From Oryzibacter oryziterrae (lineage in GTDB: Bacteria > Pseudomonadota > Alphaproteobacteria > Rhizobiales > Pleomorphomonadaceae): a stretch of 64,000 nucleotides of DNA. Shown one piece after another: positions 16,544-25,179 of the stretch. A program made the translations under genes and the position numbers. Every line of letters begins with the position of its first letter. The stretch's first letter is position 1. Location of the stretch: contig NZ_JAKJIC010000006.1 of assembly GCF_021864535.1 (NCBI RefSeq), forward strand, positions 124,001 to 188,000. The letters are read 5' to 3'. A model generated the notes under the pieces. That model searched no databases, was not told the origin of the DNA, and saw only the letters and a list, made by a program, of their open reading frames with translations.

Positions 16544-17622
16544 GACCGATCTCCGGGCTTCTGAACTTTCTGGCCTTCGGTGAGGACACGCACGCCGGCG
16601 GTGGCGACACGGGCGCCGATATCAAGTCCGGAGAGGATGGTTACGGAGCCGTCGGGATTGGGGCTGATCTTGACCTCACGGGCGGAGACCGTGGCGGTGT
16701 CCCCCGTGGTGTCGTCGGTGATCAGCCAGACATAGGTCTTGCCGCCGCGTTCCAGGATGGCGCTCTGAGGCAGCTGCATCACCGTGGCATCGTTGACGTC
16801 CGGAACGGCGGCGATGATGGTGCCAAGGCGGAAGGCGGGGTTGGGGGCGTCCAGGGCGATCTTGATGCGGCGCGTACGCGTCAGCGAATCGGCCTGCGGG
16901 GCGATTTCCCGCAAATGGCCGGTGGCCTTCACATCGGGATCGATGCGCAACGAAATCTGGAAAGGCTGACCGATCCTGTAGCTTTCGACGTGCCAGTCGG
17001 GGACATCGATGACAGCGTCCCGCTCGCTGGGGTCCGCGATGGTCAGCACGGGCGCTCCGGCGGCGACCGTCTGGCCGACTTCCGCGGCAGTGGCGGTCAC
17101 TACGCCGTCGAAGGCGGCGGTGAGGGTTGCAAAGGTGAGGGCATCGCGGGCCTTGGTCAGCGTCGACTGAGCCTGGCGGAAGCCGGCCTCGGCCGCGTCG
17201 CGCTGGGTGCGCGCGTTTTCCCAGACGGCGTTGGAGGCGGTCCCCGAAGCCTTCAGCTTGTCGATGCGATCGAAGCTGGCAAGCGCATTGTCGAGTTCCG
17301 CCTGGCTGCTGGCAAGGTTGGCTGTCGCGGTGCGGACCGTGAGTTCAAGCGAGGTCGGATCAATCGCCGCGAGGACGTCGCCCTTGTGCACGATATCTCC
17401 GGCCTTGACGTTGCGGGCGACCAGTTGGCCGAGCACCTGGAAGGCAAGGTTGGTTTCGACGCGGGCTTCGACGGTGCCGACGAAGGTCTGCGTCACCACA
17501 GGATGCACCGACAGAACCGTTGACAGAACAGGCCGGGGCGCCGGGGCCGGGGCCTTTGCCTCCTGATTGCAGGCACCAAGCGCGAGTGCGGCGAGCAGGA
17601 TCCAGTACGGGGATGATTTCAC
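16540..17622 (-). CDS. RND efflux membrane fusion lipoprotein, second copy
   Basis: A 360-residue periplasmic adaptor (HlyD/AcrA type) that bridges the RND pump and an outer membrane channel. The signal peptide ends in lipobox LALGAC with acylated C18. A Pro/Ala linker follows, then FVGTVEARVETNLAFQVLGQLVARNVKAGDIVHKGDVLAAIDP, the first half of the lipoyl domain. Next come an alpha-helical hairpin (~85-150) and GVVTATAAEVGQTVAAGAPVLTIADP, the second lipoyl half. Beta-barrel and membrane-proximal domains complete it. It overlaps both neighbours by 4 nt. It is the second of two adaptors in tandem, as in the TriABC pump of Pseudomonas, where both are needed. Confidence 0.9.
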   Translation of the reverse strand: MKSSPYWILLAALALGACNQEAKAPAPAPRPVLSTVLSVHPVVTQTFVGTVEARVETNLAFQVLGQLVARNVKAGDIVHKGDVLAAIDPTSLELTVRTATANLASSQAELDNALASFDRIDKLKASGTASNAVWENARTQRDAAEAGFRQAQSTLTKARDALTFATLTAAFDGVVTATAAEVGQTVAAGAPVLTIADPSERDAVIDVPDWHVESYRIGQPFQISLRIDPDVKATGHLREIAPQADSLTRTRRIKIALDAPNPAFRLGTIIAAVPDVNDATVMQLPQSAILERGGKTYVWLITDDTTGDTATVSAREVKISPNPDGSVTILSGLDIGARVATAGVRVLTEGQKVQKPGDRS

Positions 17623-18707
17623 GACGCCGTTCCTTGCGCAGTGGCGACCTTGCGGCCGGGGAAGAGCATCTTGCCGCCTTCGACGACCACTTGTTCGCCG
17701 GCGGTGAGGCCGCCGCGGATCAGGATGCTGTCATTCTGGAAGACGCCGATATCGACGCGGCGAAGACTGACGGTTTGCTCCTTGGGGTCCAGGACCCAGA
17801 CGGCGGGGTGACCGTCATCGGAGGACAGGGCGGAGGCGGGCAGGACGATGGCATCGCTCGACTTCGCTTCGCCGTGACCACTGACGGCGGCACCGAGGGC
17901 CATGGCCGGTGGCGGATCGCCAATGTCGATCTTGATGCGGACCGTGCCGGTGGCGGCGTCGACCGCTGGCGAGACCTCGCGCACATGGCCTTCGGCGAAC
18001 ACGTTCGGATCCGACACCAACGACACCCTGACGTTCGAGGTGTCCGGCGTGGCGAGGAAGACCTGTTCGAAGACGTCGACAACCACGTCACGGGGGCCGT
18101 CGTTGGCGACCGTGAACACGGGGAGGGCCGCGGCAACGACTTCACCGACATCGGCATTGCGGGCGGTGACGATGCCGGACGCATCGGCCTTGAGTTCGGT
18201 GTAGCCCAGTTCGGTGCGGGCGATGTCGAGCTGGGCGGTGGCGGCTTCCACCATGGCGGTGGCCGAGCGCAAGGCCTTGTCGGCATTGTCGAAATCGGAA
18301 CGGGTGACGAAGCCCTGGGCGACCAGCGCCTTCTGCCGGTCGTAGTTGGTTTCGGCAAGGCGCTTCTGGGCGTCGGCGGAGGCAAGAACCGCTTCGGCGT
18401 TGGCGACAGAGGCCTCCTGCTGCGTGGCATCGAGCCGGGCCAGCACTTGGCCGGCTGCGACGCGCGCGCCGACATCGACAAGGCGTTCGCAGATCTTGCC
18501 GCCGGTGCGGAAGGACAGTTTGCTTTCCGTGCGAGCGCGCACTTCACCGGTCAACGTGAGGTCCGGCGCATAGGGTTCGACCTTGGCAGTCTCGGTCCGG
18601 ACGATGATCGTGGATTGCGCTGGGGCTGCGGACTTCTGCTCGCAGGCGGCAAGCCCGATGGCCGCGCCGGCGATCAGGATGAGGGACAGCGGACCGCGTC
18701 TCGTCAT
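17619..18707 (-). CDS. RND efflux membrane fusion lipoprotein, first copy
   Basis: A 362-residue periplasmic adaptor with signal peptide and lipobox IGLAAC (C22). LTGEVRARTESKLSFRTGGKICERLVDVGARVAAGQVLARLD is the lipoyl-domain entry; ASGIVTARNADVGEVVAAALPVFTVAN is the exit. The ATG at 18707 has GGAG 9 nt upstream; an in-frame TTG at 18722 was rejected. It is the first gene of the MFP-MFP-RND operon and lies 27 bp downstream of a strong promoter that overlaps a TetR-type dyad. It is clearly paralogous to the next gene but diverged in sequence. Confidence 0.9.
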   Translation of the reverse strand: MTRRGPLSLILIAGAAIGLAACEQKSAAPAQSTIIVRTETAKVEPYAPDLTLTGEVRARTESKLSFRTGGKICERLVDVGARVAAGQVLARLDATQQEASVANAEAVLASADAQKRLAETNYDRQKALVAQGFVTRSDFDNADKALRSATAMVEAATAQLDIARTELGYTELKADASGIVTARNADVGEVVAAALPVFTVANDGPRDVVVDVFEQVFLATPDTSNVRVSLVSDPNVFAEGHVREVSPAVDAATGTVRIKIDIGDPPPAMALGAAVSGHGEAKSSDAIVLPASALSSDDGHPAVWVLDPKEQTVSLRRVDIGVFQNDSILIRGGLTAGEQVVVEGGKMLFPGRKVATAQGTAS

Positions 18708-18733
18708 GGCAAGCAACTCCAAACAATGCGGCT

Positions 18734-18762
18734 GATATATAATTGACTGACTGGTTGGTCAA
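18734..18762 (-). promoter_or_regulatory. Promoter of the RND operon with overlapping TetR-type operator
   Basis: On the minus strand, -35 TTGACC (18757-18762) and -10 TATATC (18734-18739) are 17 bp apart. The interrupted dyad TTGACTGACTGGTTGGTCAA (18743-18762; arms TTGAC/GTCAA) covers the -35 box and spacer, so a repressor bound there would block RNA polymerase. The divergent TetR gene is the obvious candidate. Confidence 0.7.
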
Positions 18763-19022
18763 CGAATATCATTACGGATAGGATGTGGCGGTGGACCTGC
18801 GAGGGAAGCGTGTCTTGGGGCGCTTCAGACGAGTTGCGGAAGGCGCCGTCAGGTTGCCAAGTCTGCGCTCGCGATGTTCAAGAACCGTTAAGTCCGACGG
18901 CGGGGGCGTTCAGTTGCCTTGGATCTGCAGTTGCCAGTGCGGGCGCAAGGCGTGGCAAGACGGATCTTGGCGAACGACTGCGTCAGCAGGATGGCTGCGT
19001 GCGCGGGTATTTTGGGGGGATC

Positions 19023-19661
19023 ATGGTCAAGGGAAGCGTACGCAAGGCGCGCAAGGAGGCACGTCCGGCTGAAATTGTCGAGGCGGCATTCCAGGAGTTT
19101 GCTGCCAAGGGTTTTCTTGGTGCGCGCGTCGAGGACATCGCGGCCCGCCTCGGCGTGACCAAGGGGACGGTCTATCTCTACTTTCCGAGCAAGGAGGTGC
19201 TGTTTGCAGCGGTGCTCGACACGTTCGGCGCGCAGATGCGGCGCGAGACCGATGACCATGTCGCCGAGCTGCATGGCGATGTGGCGGAGCGGCTCGAACA
19301 GCTGATCGTGCATCTCAACGTGTCCTCGGCGTCGGACCAGCGCTTGCGGTCGCTGCTGGTGCTGAGCATCGCCGAAAGGGAGCGCTTTCCGGAGGTGATC
19401 GAACGGCAGTTCCGCGCCACCGTGGACCATGCGGCGGAGCTCTGTCTGTCGCTGTTGCAGGAGGGAGCGGCGGCCGGGGTCTTTCACGCCCATGTTGCCA
19501 GCCGCAATACGGCGCTGACCCTGGTGTCGCCCTGCCTCTGGCTGGTGCTTTCGGGCGTCATGCATCCCAATGAGCCGAGCGATGTGGACGGGTTTGTGGC
19601 GCAGCAGTTGCGGCTGCTGCGGGATGGCTTGTTCCGTGAACCCAGCGCACCTTCGCTCTGA
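19023..19661 (+). CDS. TetR/AcrR-family transcriptional repressor of the adjacent efflux operon
   Basis: A 212-residue TetR-type repressor. The N-terminal helix-turn-helix is clear: IVEAAFQEFAAKGFLGARVEDIAARLGVTKGTVYLYFPSKEVLF, residues ~15-58. The C-terminal ligand domain (~80-205) is helical and resembles the AcrR-like C-terminal domain, with SLLVLSIAERERFPEV. The ATG at 19023 has GGGGGGA just upstream; the frame is open far upstream but without a ribosome site. It is divergent from the RND operon, the classic arrangement for local repression. Confidence 0.88.
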   Translation: MVKGSVRKARKEARPAEIVEAAFQEFAAKGFLGARVEDIAARLGVTKGTVYLYFPSKEVLFAAVLDTFGAQMRRETDDHVAELHGDVAERLEQLIVHLNVSSASDQRLRSLLVLSIAERERFPEVIERQFRATVDHAAELCLSLLQEGAAAGVFHAHVASRNTALTLVSPCLWLVLSGVMHPNEPSDVDGFVAQQLRLLRDGLFREPSAPSL

Positions 19662-19701
19662 AGAGGCTCCCGAGGGCATCTCGCGCAAGGCGGACGCAAA
19701 A

Positions 19702-19732
19702 AAGCCCGGCAGGTCGGAGATCTGCCGGGCTT
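19702..19732 (-). terminator. Rho-independent terminator of the BY-kinase gene
   Basis: AAGCCCGGCAG / CTGCCGGGCTT, a perfect 11-bp stem with a 9-nt loop, followed on the minus strand by TTTTTTGCG. It lies 24 bp beyond the stop, between convergent genes. Confidence 0.9.
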
Positions 19733-19755
19733 GAACGCGATCGATACCGACGCTG

Positions 19756-21912
19756 TCAGGCGTCGGGCGACGTGTAATAGTAGCTGTTGTACTTGTTGCG
19801 ATAGGAGCCGACGCCGAGCTCGGCCTTGGACAACACGCCGGCGATCAGCAGATCGTCGCCCACGGTGGTCTTCAGGTCGTTGAGAGCCGAGCGAACCTCG
19901 CGCTGCGAGGTGCTTGCCCAATGCACGACCAGGGTCACGACGTCGGCGCGGGTTGCCAGATACTGGGCATCGACCACCGGGAGAATCGGCGGGGTGTCGA
20001 GGATGATGATCTCGAAACGCTCGCGAGCGAGTTCCATCAGCAAGTTGAACTGGGCGGTCTCGATCAGGCTGTCGGTGGGGGTGCGGTGCTTCTTGGTGCC
20101 CAGGATCATCTCCAGGCCCTGCACGCTGTCCTTGGTGACGAACTGACGGATCGACTGGGTGTCGAGCGCGAGGGCGAGATAGTCGCCCAGGCCATTCTCG
20201 GCTTCAATCTTCAGGGCACCGGCGACGGCCGGGCGGCGAAGGTCGCAGTCAATGAGCAGCACGTGCTTGCCGGAGAGGGCGAAGGCGCGCGCCAGAGCAA
20301 CGGCCGTGGTGGTCTTGCCTTCGCCAGGTACGGCCGAGCCGACCATGATGACCTGACCACCCTTGACCTCCTGCCCCTGGAACTTGCGACGCAGCATGTT
20401 CTCAAGGCCAAGGCGGATACGGCGGATGGATTCGCTATAAGCTGTCAACGGATGATCGACCAGTTCGTCGACCACATGCTGTCGGTCGCTCACCGTCTTG
20501 CCGGCGTGAGACAGGACCGGCACCGAAGAGATGACCGGCACGCCCGTCACAGCCTCGAACTGCTGGTCGGAAGTGAAGCCGCCGACGAAGTTCTCATTGA
20601 GGAAGGCAAGACCGACGCCCAGTCCAAGGCCGCCGACAAGGGCGAGCATGAGGATGAGGTTCGTCTTCGGCGAGCTGGGAGAGTTGGGCGGCAAAGCCTC
20701 GGACACGACGCGGCTGTCAGCGAGCTGCAGATCGGCCTGGGCCTCAACACCGCGCAAACGCTGCAACAGGTCCTGATAGAGGGTCTTGGAGACCTGCGAT
20801 TCCTGCTGCAACTCGTAGATCTTGACCATGACGTCGTTGGACAGGTTGCTGCTCAACACGGTCTGGCGCAGGGATGAGCGTAGCTTGTCCTGCTGTTCCT
20901 GATTGGTCTGGATCTTCTGCTGCAGGGTGCCGATCTCCTGCGACACCTGGCCCGACAGCTGGCCTTCGAGCGAGTCCAGCTGCTTGCGCAGGTCTGCGGC
21001 CTTGGTCGATCCGGCATCGATACCGTTCATGGCAGCTTCGATGCGGGCGGCTTGCGACTGGAGAGACTTGATGGCGTCGGAGTTCAGCTGATCGGCGATG
21101 GACGCCCAGTCCTTGCGGGCGGCCAGTGAGGTCAGCTCCGAGGAAACGTTGGCTGCACCGAGGCTGTCAGCCTTCAACTGGTCCAGTTGGCTTCGCATCT
21201 GCGAGATGTCCGAGCGCGTGCTGTCGCTGGCAACCTTGTCGAGGTTTTCGTTGACGAAGGCGTCGATCTTGTTCTCGGTGGCGTTGATGTCGCTGGACGC
21301 CTGGGCCAGGCGACGGCTCAAAGCGTCGCGCACGGTCAAGGCGTTGCTGATCTTGGCGTCGACCTGATTCTGGATGTAGCTGGCGGCCAGAGCGTTGGCG
21401 ATGTCGGCCGCCTTCTTGGGATCAGCGGAATCGACACTGATTCCGATGAGATAAGTCAGGCCCTTGCGGGAAATCGACACGCGGTTGGTGAAATTGTTGA
21501 GGACCTGCTGCACCTGCCGTTCAGGATTGGCGATGATGTCCTTTTCAGATTTCAACTTGAAGAAGGTCAGCAGCTTGTCCGTGGTACTCAGCTTGACACC
21601 GAACTCCGGATCCGTGACCAGATCCATCTTCTTGACGACATCAAGCAACGTCGAGGGAGCCTTGAGAATCTCTGCTTCACTTTCGACGCGCGCGTTGTCG
21701 GTCGGGAGCAGCGAAACCTGACTTTGCGGATCGAGTGCGTTCTTCTGGCGCGGATCGACCAGCACCATCGTCGATGCGGTGAAGATCGGAGTCTGCATGA
21801 AGAGATAAAGTGCAGCCAATCCTGCAACGATGACGATCGTGGAAACGATCAGGCCAATCTGCCGACGTATCAAGCCGATGATGCCGCGAATATCGAATTC
21901 CGCTTGATCCAT
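19756..21912 (-). CDS. Exopolysaccharide chain-length/tyrosine kinase (Wzz-BY-kinase fusion, ExoP/Wzc type)
   Basis: A 718-residue inner membrane protein that controls polymerisation and export of exopolysaccharide. An N-terminal Wzz domain has TM1 (LIVSTIVIVAGLAALYLF, ~25-45). A long periplasmic coiled-coil region follows (~180-400), then TM2 (LILMLALVGGLGLGVGLAFL, ~420). The cytoplasmic BY-kinase has Walker A GSAVPGEGKTTT near 525, Walker A' VLLIDCDLRRP, and Walker B IIILDTPP. The C-terminus is the tyrosine cluster NKYNSYYYT, the usual autophosphorylation tail. The ATG at 21912 was preferred to one 39 bp upstream because the Wzz domain begins directly after it. Monocistronic with its own terminator. 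Confidence 0.92.
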   Translation of the reverse strand: MDQAEFDIRGIIGLIRRQIGLIVSTIVIVAGLAALYLFMQTPIFTASTMVLVDPRQKNALDPQSQVSLLPTDNARVESEAEILKAPSTLLDVVKKMDLVTDPEFGVKLSTTDKLLTFFKLKSEKDIIANPERQVQQVLNNFTNRVSISRKGLTYLIGISVDSADPKKAADIANALAASYIQNQVDAKISNALTVRDALSRRLAQASSDINATENKIDAFVNENLDKVASDSTRSDISQMRSQLDQLKADSLGAANVSSELTSLAARKDWASIADQLNSDAIKSLQSQAARIEAAMNGIDAGSTKAADLRKQLDSLEGQLSGQVSQEIGTLQQKIQTNQEQQDKLRSSLRQTVLSSNLSNDVMVKIYELQQESQVSKTLYQDLLQRLRGVEAQADLQLADSRVVSEALPPNSPSSPKTNLILMLALVGGLGLGVGLAFLNENFVGGFTSDQQFEAVTGVPVISSVPVLSHAGKTVSDRQHVVDELVDHPLTAYSESIRRIRLGLENMLRRKFQGQEVKGGQVIMVGSAVPGEGKTTTAVALARAFALSGKHVLLIDCDLRRPAVAGALKIEAENGLGDYLALALDTQSIRQFVTKDSVQGLEMILGTKKHRTPTDSLIETAQFNLLMELARERFEIIILDTPPILPVVDAQYLATRADVVTLVVHWASTSQREVRSALNDLKTTVGDDLLIAGVLSKAELGVGSYRNKYNSYYYTSPDA

Positions 21913-22153
21913 ATTACAGTCTTTCCCTCGGGCCGGACGGCTTATAGGCAATGTTGCAGAGCAACATAGCCCAAGCTGCCTGTCTTTGGCAGATGGCTAC
22001 CCAAGACAGTTTGCAAAATGTTCAAAATTTTAGAGATTTTACCATCTATGGTAAATTTGCCGCCATCTGGGGTGACTGCGTGGTGCGCCTACCAAGGTCG
22101 GTCACGGTCAAGCAGAACGCCTTGCGGCATATGGAACCCAATATACCGAAAAA

Positions 22154-22179
22154 GCCGCATCCGACTGAACGGACGCGGC
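22154..22179. terminator. Bidirectional terminator downstream of the small secreted protein gene
   Basis: GCCGCATCCG / CGGACGCGGC stem (one G-U pair) with loop ACTGAA, flanked by AAAAA on the left and TTTT on the right. It serves the secreted protein gene on the minus strand. Positions 21913-22153 hold no gene. Confidence 0.8.
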
Positions 22180-22206
22180 CTTTTAATCCATATCCGGAAA
22201 CGAGGA

Positions 22207-22590
22207 TCAGTTGGCGCTGGTCACTTCGTCCGGGGTGATCGAACCGGTAGCCGTCTGGAAATCATCGGCCAGGTTCTGGTTCGACGCCAGCAGATCGTTG
22301 AACGCCGTCTGAGCAGCAGCGGTGTTCTGCAGACCGCTGACGGCCTTCAGAGCCTCGGCAGCAACGGCAATCTGCGCAGTGGTGAGGTTGGCAGCAGCCA
22401 AGGCAGACTTGAGGGCAGCCAGAGCCGCGGCGCACTTGGCAGCGGAACCCTTCGCGCCGCAGCCGGCGGACACACCACCAAAGGCGTTACGAACGCTCGA
22501 CGGAAGATCGCTGTAGGCGGCCTGGCTGTAGGACGTGGACGCAAAAGCCATGGCAGCAGCCATGGACGCGGTCAAAATCAGCTTCTTCAT
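22207..22590 (-). CDS. Small secreted Ala-rich protein, function unknown
   Basis: Not recognised. A 127-residue protein with a clean Sec signal peptide (MKKLILTASMAAAMAFASTSYSQA, cleavage near 24). The mature part is rich in Ala, Asn and Thr and mostly predicted helical. It has only two cysteines, C44 and C53 (AGCGAKGSAAKC), which could form a disulfide. AGGAG lies just before the ATG, and a strong terminator follows the stop, features of a well expressed short transcript. It sits among EPS genes and is divergent from the polymerase/ligase gene, so an extracellular matrix role is possible but unproven. Confidence 0.7.
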   Translation of the reverse strand: MKKLILTASMAAAMAFASTSYSQAAYSDLPSSVRNAFGGVSAGCGAKGSAAKCAAALAALKSALAAANLTTAQIAVAAEALKAVSGLQNTAAAQTAFNDLLASNQNLADDFQTATGSITPDEVTSAN

Positions 22591-22932
22591 ATTACTCTCC
22601 TACTCAATAATGATGCCGAGAGAGCCCATGCTCCCGGCGGACTCGATGCACGCCGCTCTTCACAATCCATTTACAATAAAACGCGTATGTGTTCAAGGCG
22701 CCTTTCGCGCTTGCACAAAAAATCCGCCCCTGATGATTAATTTCGCAAATCTCTTTTGTTTTTGTTGCTCTTACTGTCGGTCTTGTCTTATCTAGTCCAG
22801 TCGAGGTCAGAATCCGGCTATTGTGAAATTGTTGCGCAATGACGGTCCTGTATCTTCTGAATTTCGGTTTTGCTTGGGCGGATCAAGAGATAAACCAGCT
22901 TGTCCGCGCAGGCGCAGTTTAGCTGGTATGCA
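22591..22932. other. 342-bp divergent spacer, no gene seen
   Basis: This AT-richer stretch separates the secreted protein gene from the polymerase/ligase gene and must carry both promoters. No clear dyad, -35/-10 pair or small gene could be assigned by eye. Confidence 0.4.
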
Positions 22933-24321
22933 ATGGCGAGTCATTTTTCTGAGAGAAGCCTCGGTCGAATTTCTTCAATGGGTGGCCGTGAGCATGATTA
23001 TTTTGGCTGGGCTCTGATCGCCTTTGTTGCTTTTGCGCCTATACCCTTGGGAAGCAATCGGCCGTTTTTCTGGATGTTCAATGCGCTTGTCGTGGCATTG
23101 ATTGGTGCTGCCTATTCGGTCTCTCTATTTCGGAAATCTGTTCGCCCCCGTATTGCACTCTCCGACCTTGGCTTGCCTGTTGTCCTTTTCACCTTGGCTG
23201 TGGTTTGGCTCGCCTTGCAGATCCTGCCACTCGGTCTTTTGCCTCATCCATCGTGGATCAATCTGGACGGCGGTAGTGGCGGTGCAATATCCGCCGCGCC
23301 GGGCGAGACCTTCGCCATGTTGGTTCGCTATGTAACCTACGCGTTGTTCTTCGTATTGGCGGTCCAGGTCTTTGTGAATCGCAGCAGGGCGCACCGACTG
23401 TTGAATGTACTGTTCTGGGTGGCGGTGGCAGAGAGCCTGCTGGCGTTGGCATCGCTTTATCAGTTTGGCGACGTTCTGCTCTTCTTCAAGAAGACGGCCT
23501 ACGAGGGAAATGCGACCGGCACTTTCGTCAACCGCAATACATTTGCGACCTTTTCCGGGCTCGGCATCGTGATCGGCATCGCTCTGCTTTTTGGAGATGG
23601 GCTGCGCGGGAACCAAGGGCGCGTGAGGTGGATCGATCTCGTGTTCGGGCGGTCCGGTGTCTTGACCATAGGCATGCTGGTGATCGCTTTCGGCCTGGCC
23701 GTCAGTCAGTCGCGCATGGGCATTTTCGTTGCTGGCGCGGGTGCTGTCACGGTTTTGGTCTTGTCACTGTTCCGGGCGTCGGGGGCCAGGCGCTCTGTGG
23801 CTTTTGTCACGATTGCCGGCATTGTTCTGGCTGGTGTCGGTTTGACGGCGACCGGGGGGATTCTGTTCGAGCGCCTGTGGGATGTCGATCAGTCGGCCGA
23901 CATCCGCATGTCAGCCTATCAGCAGACCGGCCAGTTGATTGCACAGCATCCCTGGTTGGGCAGTGGTGGTGGTAGCTTCAAGGATACCTTCAATGCCGTT
24001 CGCCATTTGCCTGTGAGTTCCGACGTGGTGTGGGACAAGGCGCATGATCTTTACCTGGAACTGTCGGTGGACCTGGGCATCCCCTTGGCGATCTGTGTTG
24101 TGCTTGCCGTGCTTCTGTTCGCCTGGCGTTGTCTGAGCACCACGATCCGGCGCCAGGAGTCGTGGGAAATTCCCGCAGCATCCGTTGGCGCAACGGTGCT
24201 TGTGGGCCTTCATTCCCTTGTCGATTTCAGCATGCAGATAGAAGCCGTCGTGCTGTTTTACCTTACAATTCTCGCTGCCGGTGTCGCTCAATCGACCCAG
24301 GTACGGAAGAGTTCCATTTAA
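22933..24321 (+). CDS. O-antigen ligase / Wzy-like polysaccharide polymerase
   Basis: A 462-residue polytopic protein with 10-12 membrane helices. The large periplasmic loop contains HPWLGSGGGSFKDTFNAVR, typical of the Wzy_C (O-antigen ligase) domain, and SQSRMGIFVAGAGA precedes it. It would link or polymerise lipid-carried oligosaccharides in the periplasm. The start is uncertain: ATG 22933 was chosen over a TTG 33 bp earlier, and an ATG at about 22979 (MGGREHDYFGW) is also possible because it is nearer the first helix. Neighbouring EPS genes support the assignment; ligase and polymerase cannot be told apart here. Confidence 0.82.
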   Translation: MASHFSERSLGRISSMGGREHDYFGWALIAFVAFAPIPLGSNRPFFWMFNALVVALIGAAYSVSLFRKSVRPRIALSDLGLPVVLFTLAVVWLALQILPLGLLPHPSWINLDGGSGGAISAAPGETFAMLVRYVTYALFFVLAVQVFVNRSRAHRLLNVLFWVAVAESLLALASLYQFGDVLLFFKKTAYEGNATGTFVNRNTFATFSGLGIVIGIALLFGDGLRGNQGRVRWIDLVFGRSGVLTIGMLVIAFGLAVSQSRMGIFVAGAGAVTVLVLSLFRASGARRSVAFVTIAGIVLAGVGLTATGGILFERLWDVDQSADIRMSAYQQTGQLIAQHPWLGSGGGSFKDTFNAVRHLPVSSDVVWDKAHDLYLELSVDLGIPLAICVVLAVLLFAWRCLSTTIRRQESWEIPAASVGATVLVGLHSLVDFSMQIEAVVLFYLTILAAGVAQSTQVRKSSI

Positions 24322-24481
24322 AATCAATTGGTTGAATGCATTTGTGTAAAAATTGAAGCAATTTCATCTAAAACTGAGGTTTGTAGTTAAGATGCGATTC
24401 TCCATTTAGTCTAACCGTATCTAAATGTCCGTGTGTTTAATTGCCTCCCATAAGAACGCTTCAGGGAAAGGCGGATTAAAC

Positions 24482-25084
24482 ATGATGAAGACTCTCAAAG
24501 TCATGGCTGCAGCTGCAGTCTGCCTGCTGATAGCGGGTGAGGCTCAGGCCGGTTTCATCAATATACCGAAGCCTGCCATCGAACTGCCTCTGGCCGGCAA
24601 GATTTCCTTCGGCCGCGCAGTGGTCGAGCCCTTCGGTGAGTTCATGCTCTGCAAGCGCAGTCCGTCGGTCTGCCGTGCTCGGGCTCCTCGCGGCGTTGTC
24701 ACGACGTCGGGCACCGTCCGGTTGACGCCGGAGATGTTGCAGAAGATCAATGGCGTGAACCTTCAGGTGAACGCGGCGATCATTCCGCAGGCGGAGACGC
24801 AGGGCGACGTGTGGAAGGTGGGCGGTCGATATGGCGACTGCGAAGATTATGCACTGGCCAAGCGCGCGCGTCTGTTGCAGATGGGCTTTCCCTCTTCGTC
24901 CGTGCTGATGGCCACCGCCTATCAGCGTTCAGGGGCCTATCATGCAATTCTGGTGGTCCGGACCGACCGTGGCGACTTCGTACTCGACAATCTGTCAAAG
25001 GCGATCAAGCCGTGGGATCGGACCGGCTATCGCTTTGAAATGATCCAGTCGCCCGAGAGCCCGCGGATCTGGCGCAAGGTGTAA
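24482..25084 (+). CDS. Transglutaminase-like cysteine peptidase (BTLCP/LapG family)
   Basis: A 200-residue periplasmic protease-like protein. A signal peptide (MMKTLKVMAAAAVCLLIAGEAQA) is followed by the BTLCP domain. The catalytic triad is visible: Cys in GRYGDCEDYALAKR, His in SGAYHAILVVRT, Asp in GDFVLDNLS. LapG of this family cleaves surface adhesins to release biofilms under LapD/c-di-GMP control; no LapD or large adhesin is in the window. The start was set at the first of two adjacent ATGs (24482), after AAGGCGG; an upstream frame lacks a signal peptide. The gene follows the polymerase/ligase gene by 160 bp. Confidence 0.85.
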   Translation: MMKTLKVMAAAAVCLLIAGEAQAGFINIPKPAIELPLAGKISFGRAVVEPFGEFMLCKRSPSVCRARAPRGVVTTSGTVRLTPEMLQKINGVNLQVNAAIIPQAETQGDVWKVGGRYGDCEDYALAKRARLLQMGFPSSSVLMATAYQRSGAYHAILVVRTDRGDFVLDNLSKAIKPWDRTGYRFEMIQSPESPRIWRKV

Positions 25085-25120
25085 GCCTGACCGACGATCT
25101 TGTGTTGGTATCGACAATGA

Positions 25121-25155
25121 AAAAGGCGCTTCGGATCACGTCCGGAGCGCCTTTT
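25121..25155. terminator. Bidirectional terminator between BTLCP and ExoY-like genes
   Basis: A 15-bp stem with one mismatch: AAAAGGCGCTTCGGA (25121-25135), loop TCACG, TCCGGAGCGCCTTTT (25141-25155). Ends in T4 on both strands and lies between two convergent genes. Confidence 0.88.
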
Positions 25156-25179
25156 GTGCTTTTCAACAGCTGGGCTCTT

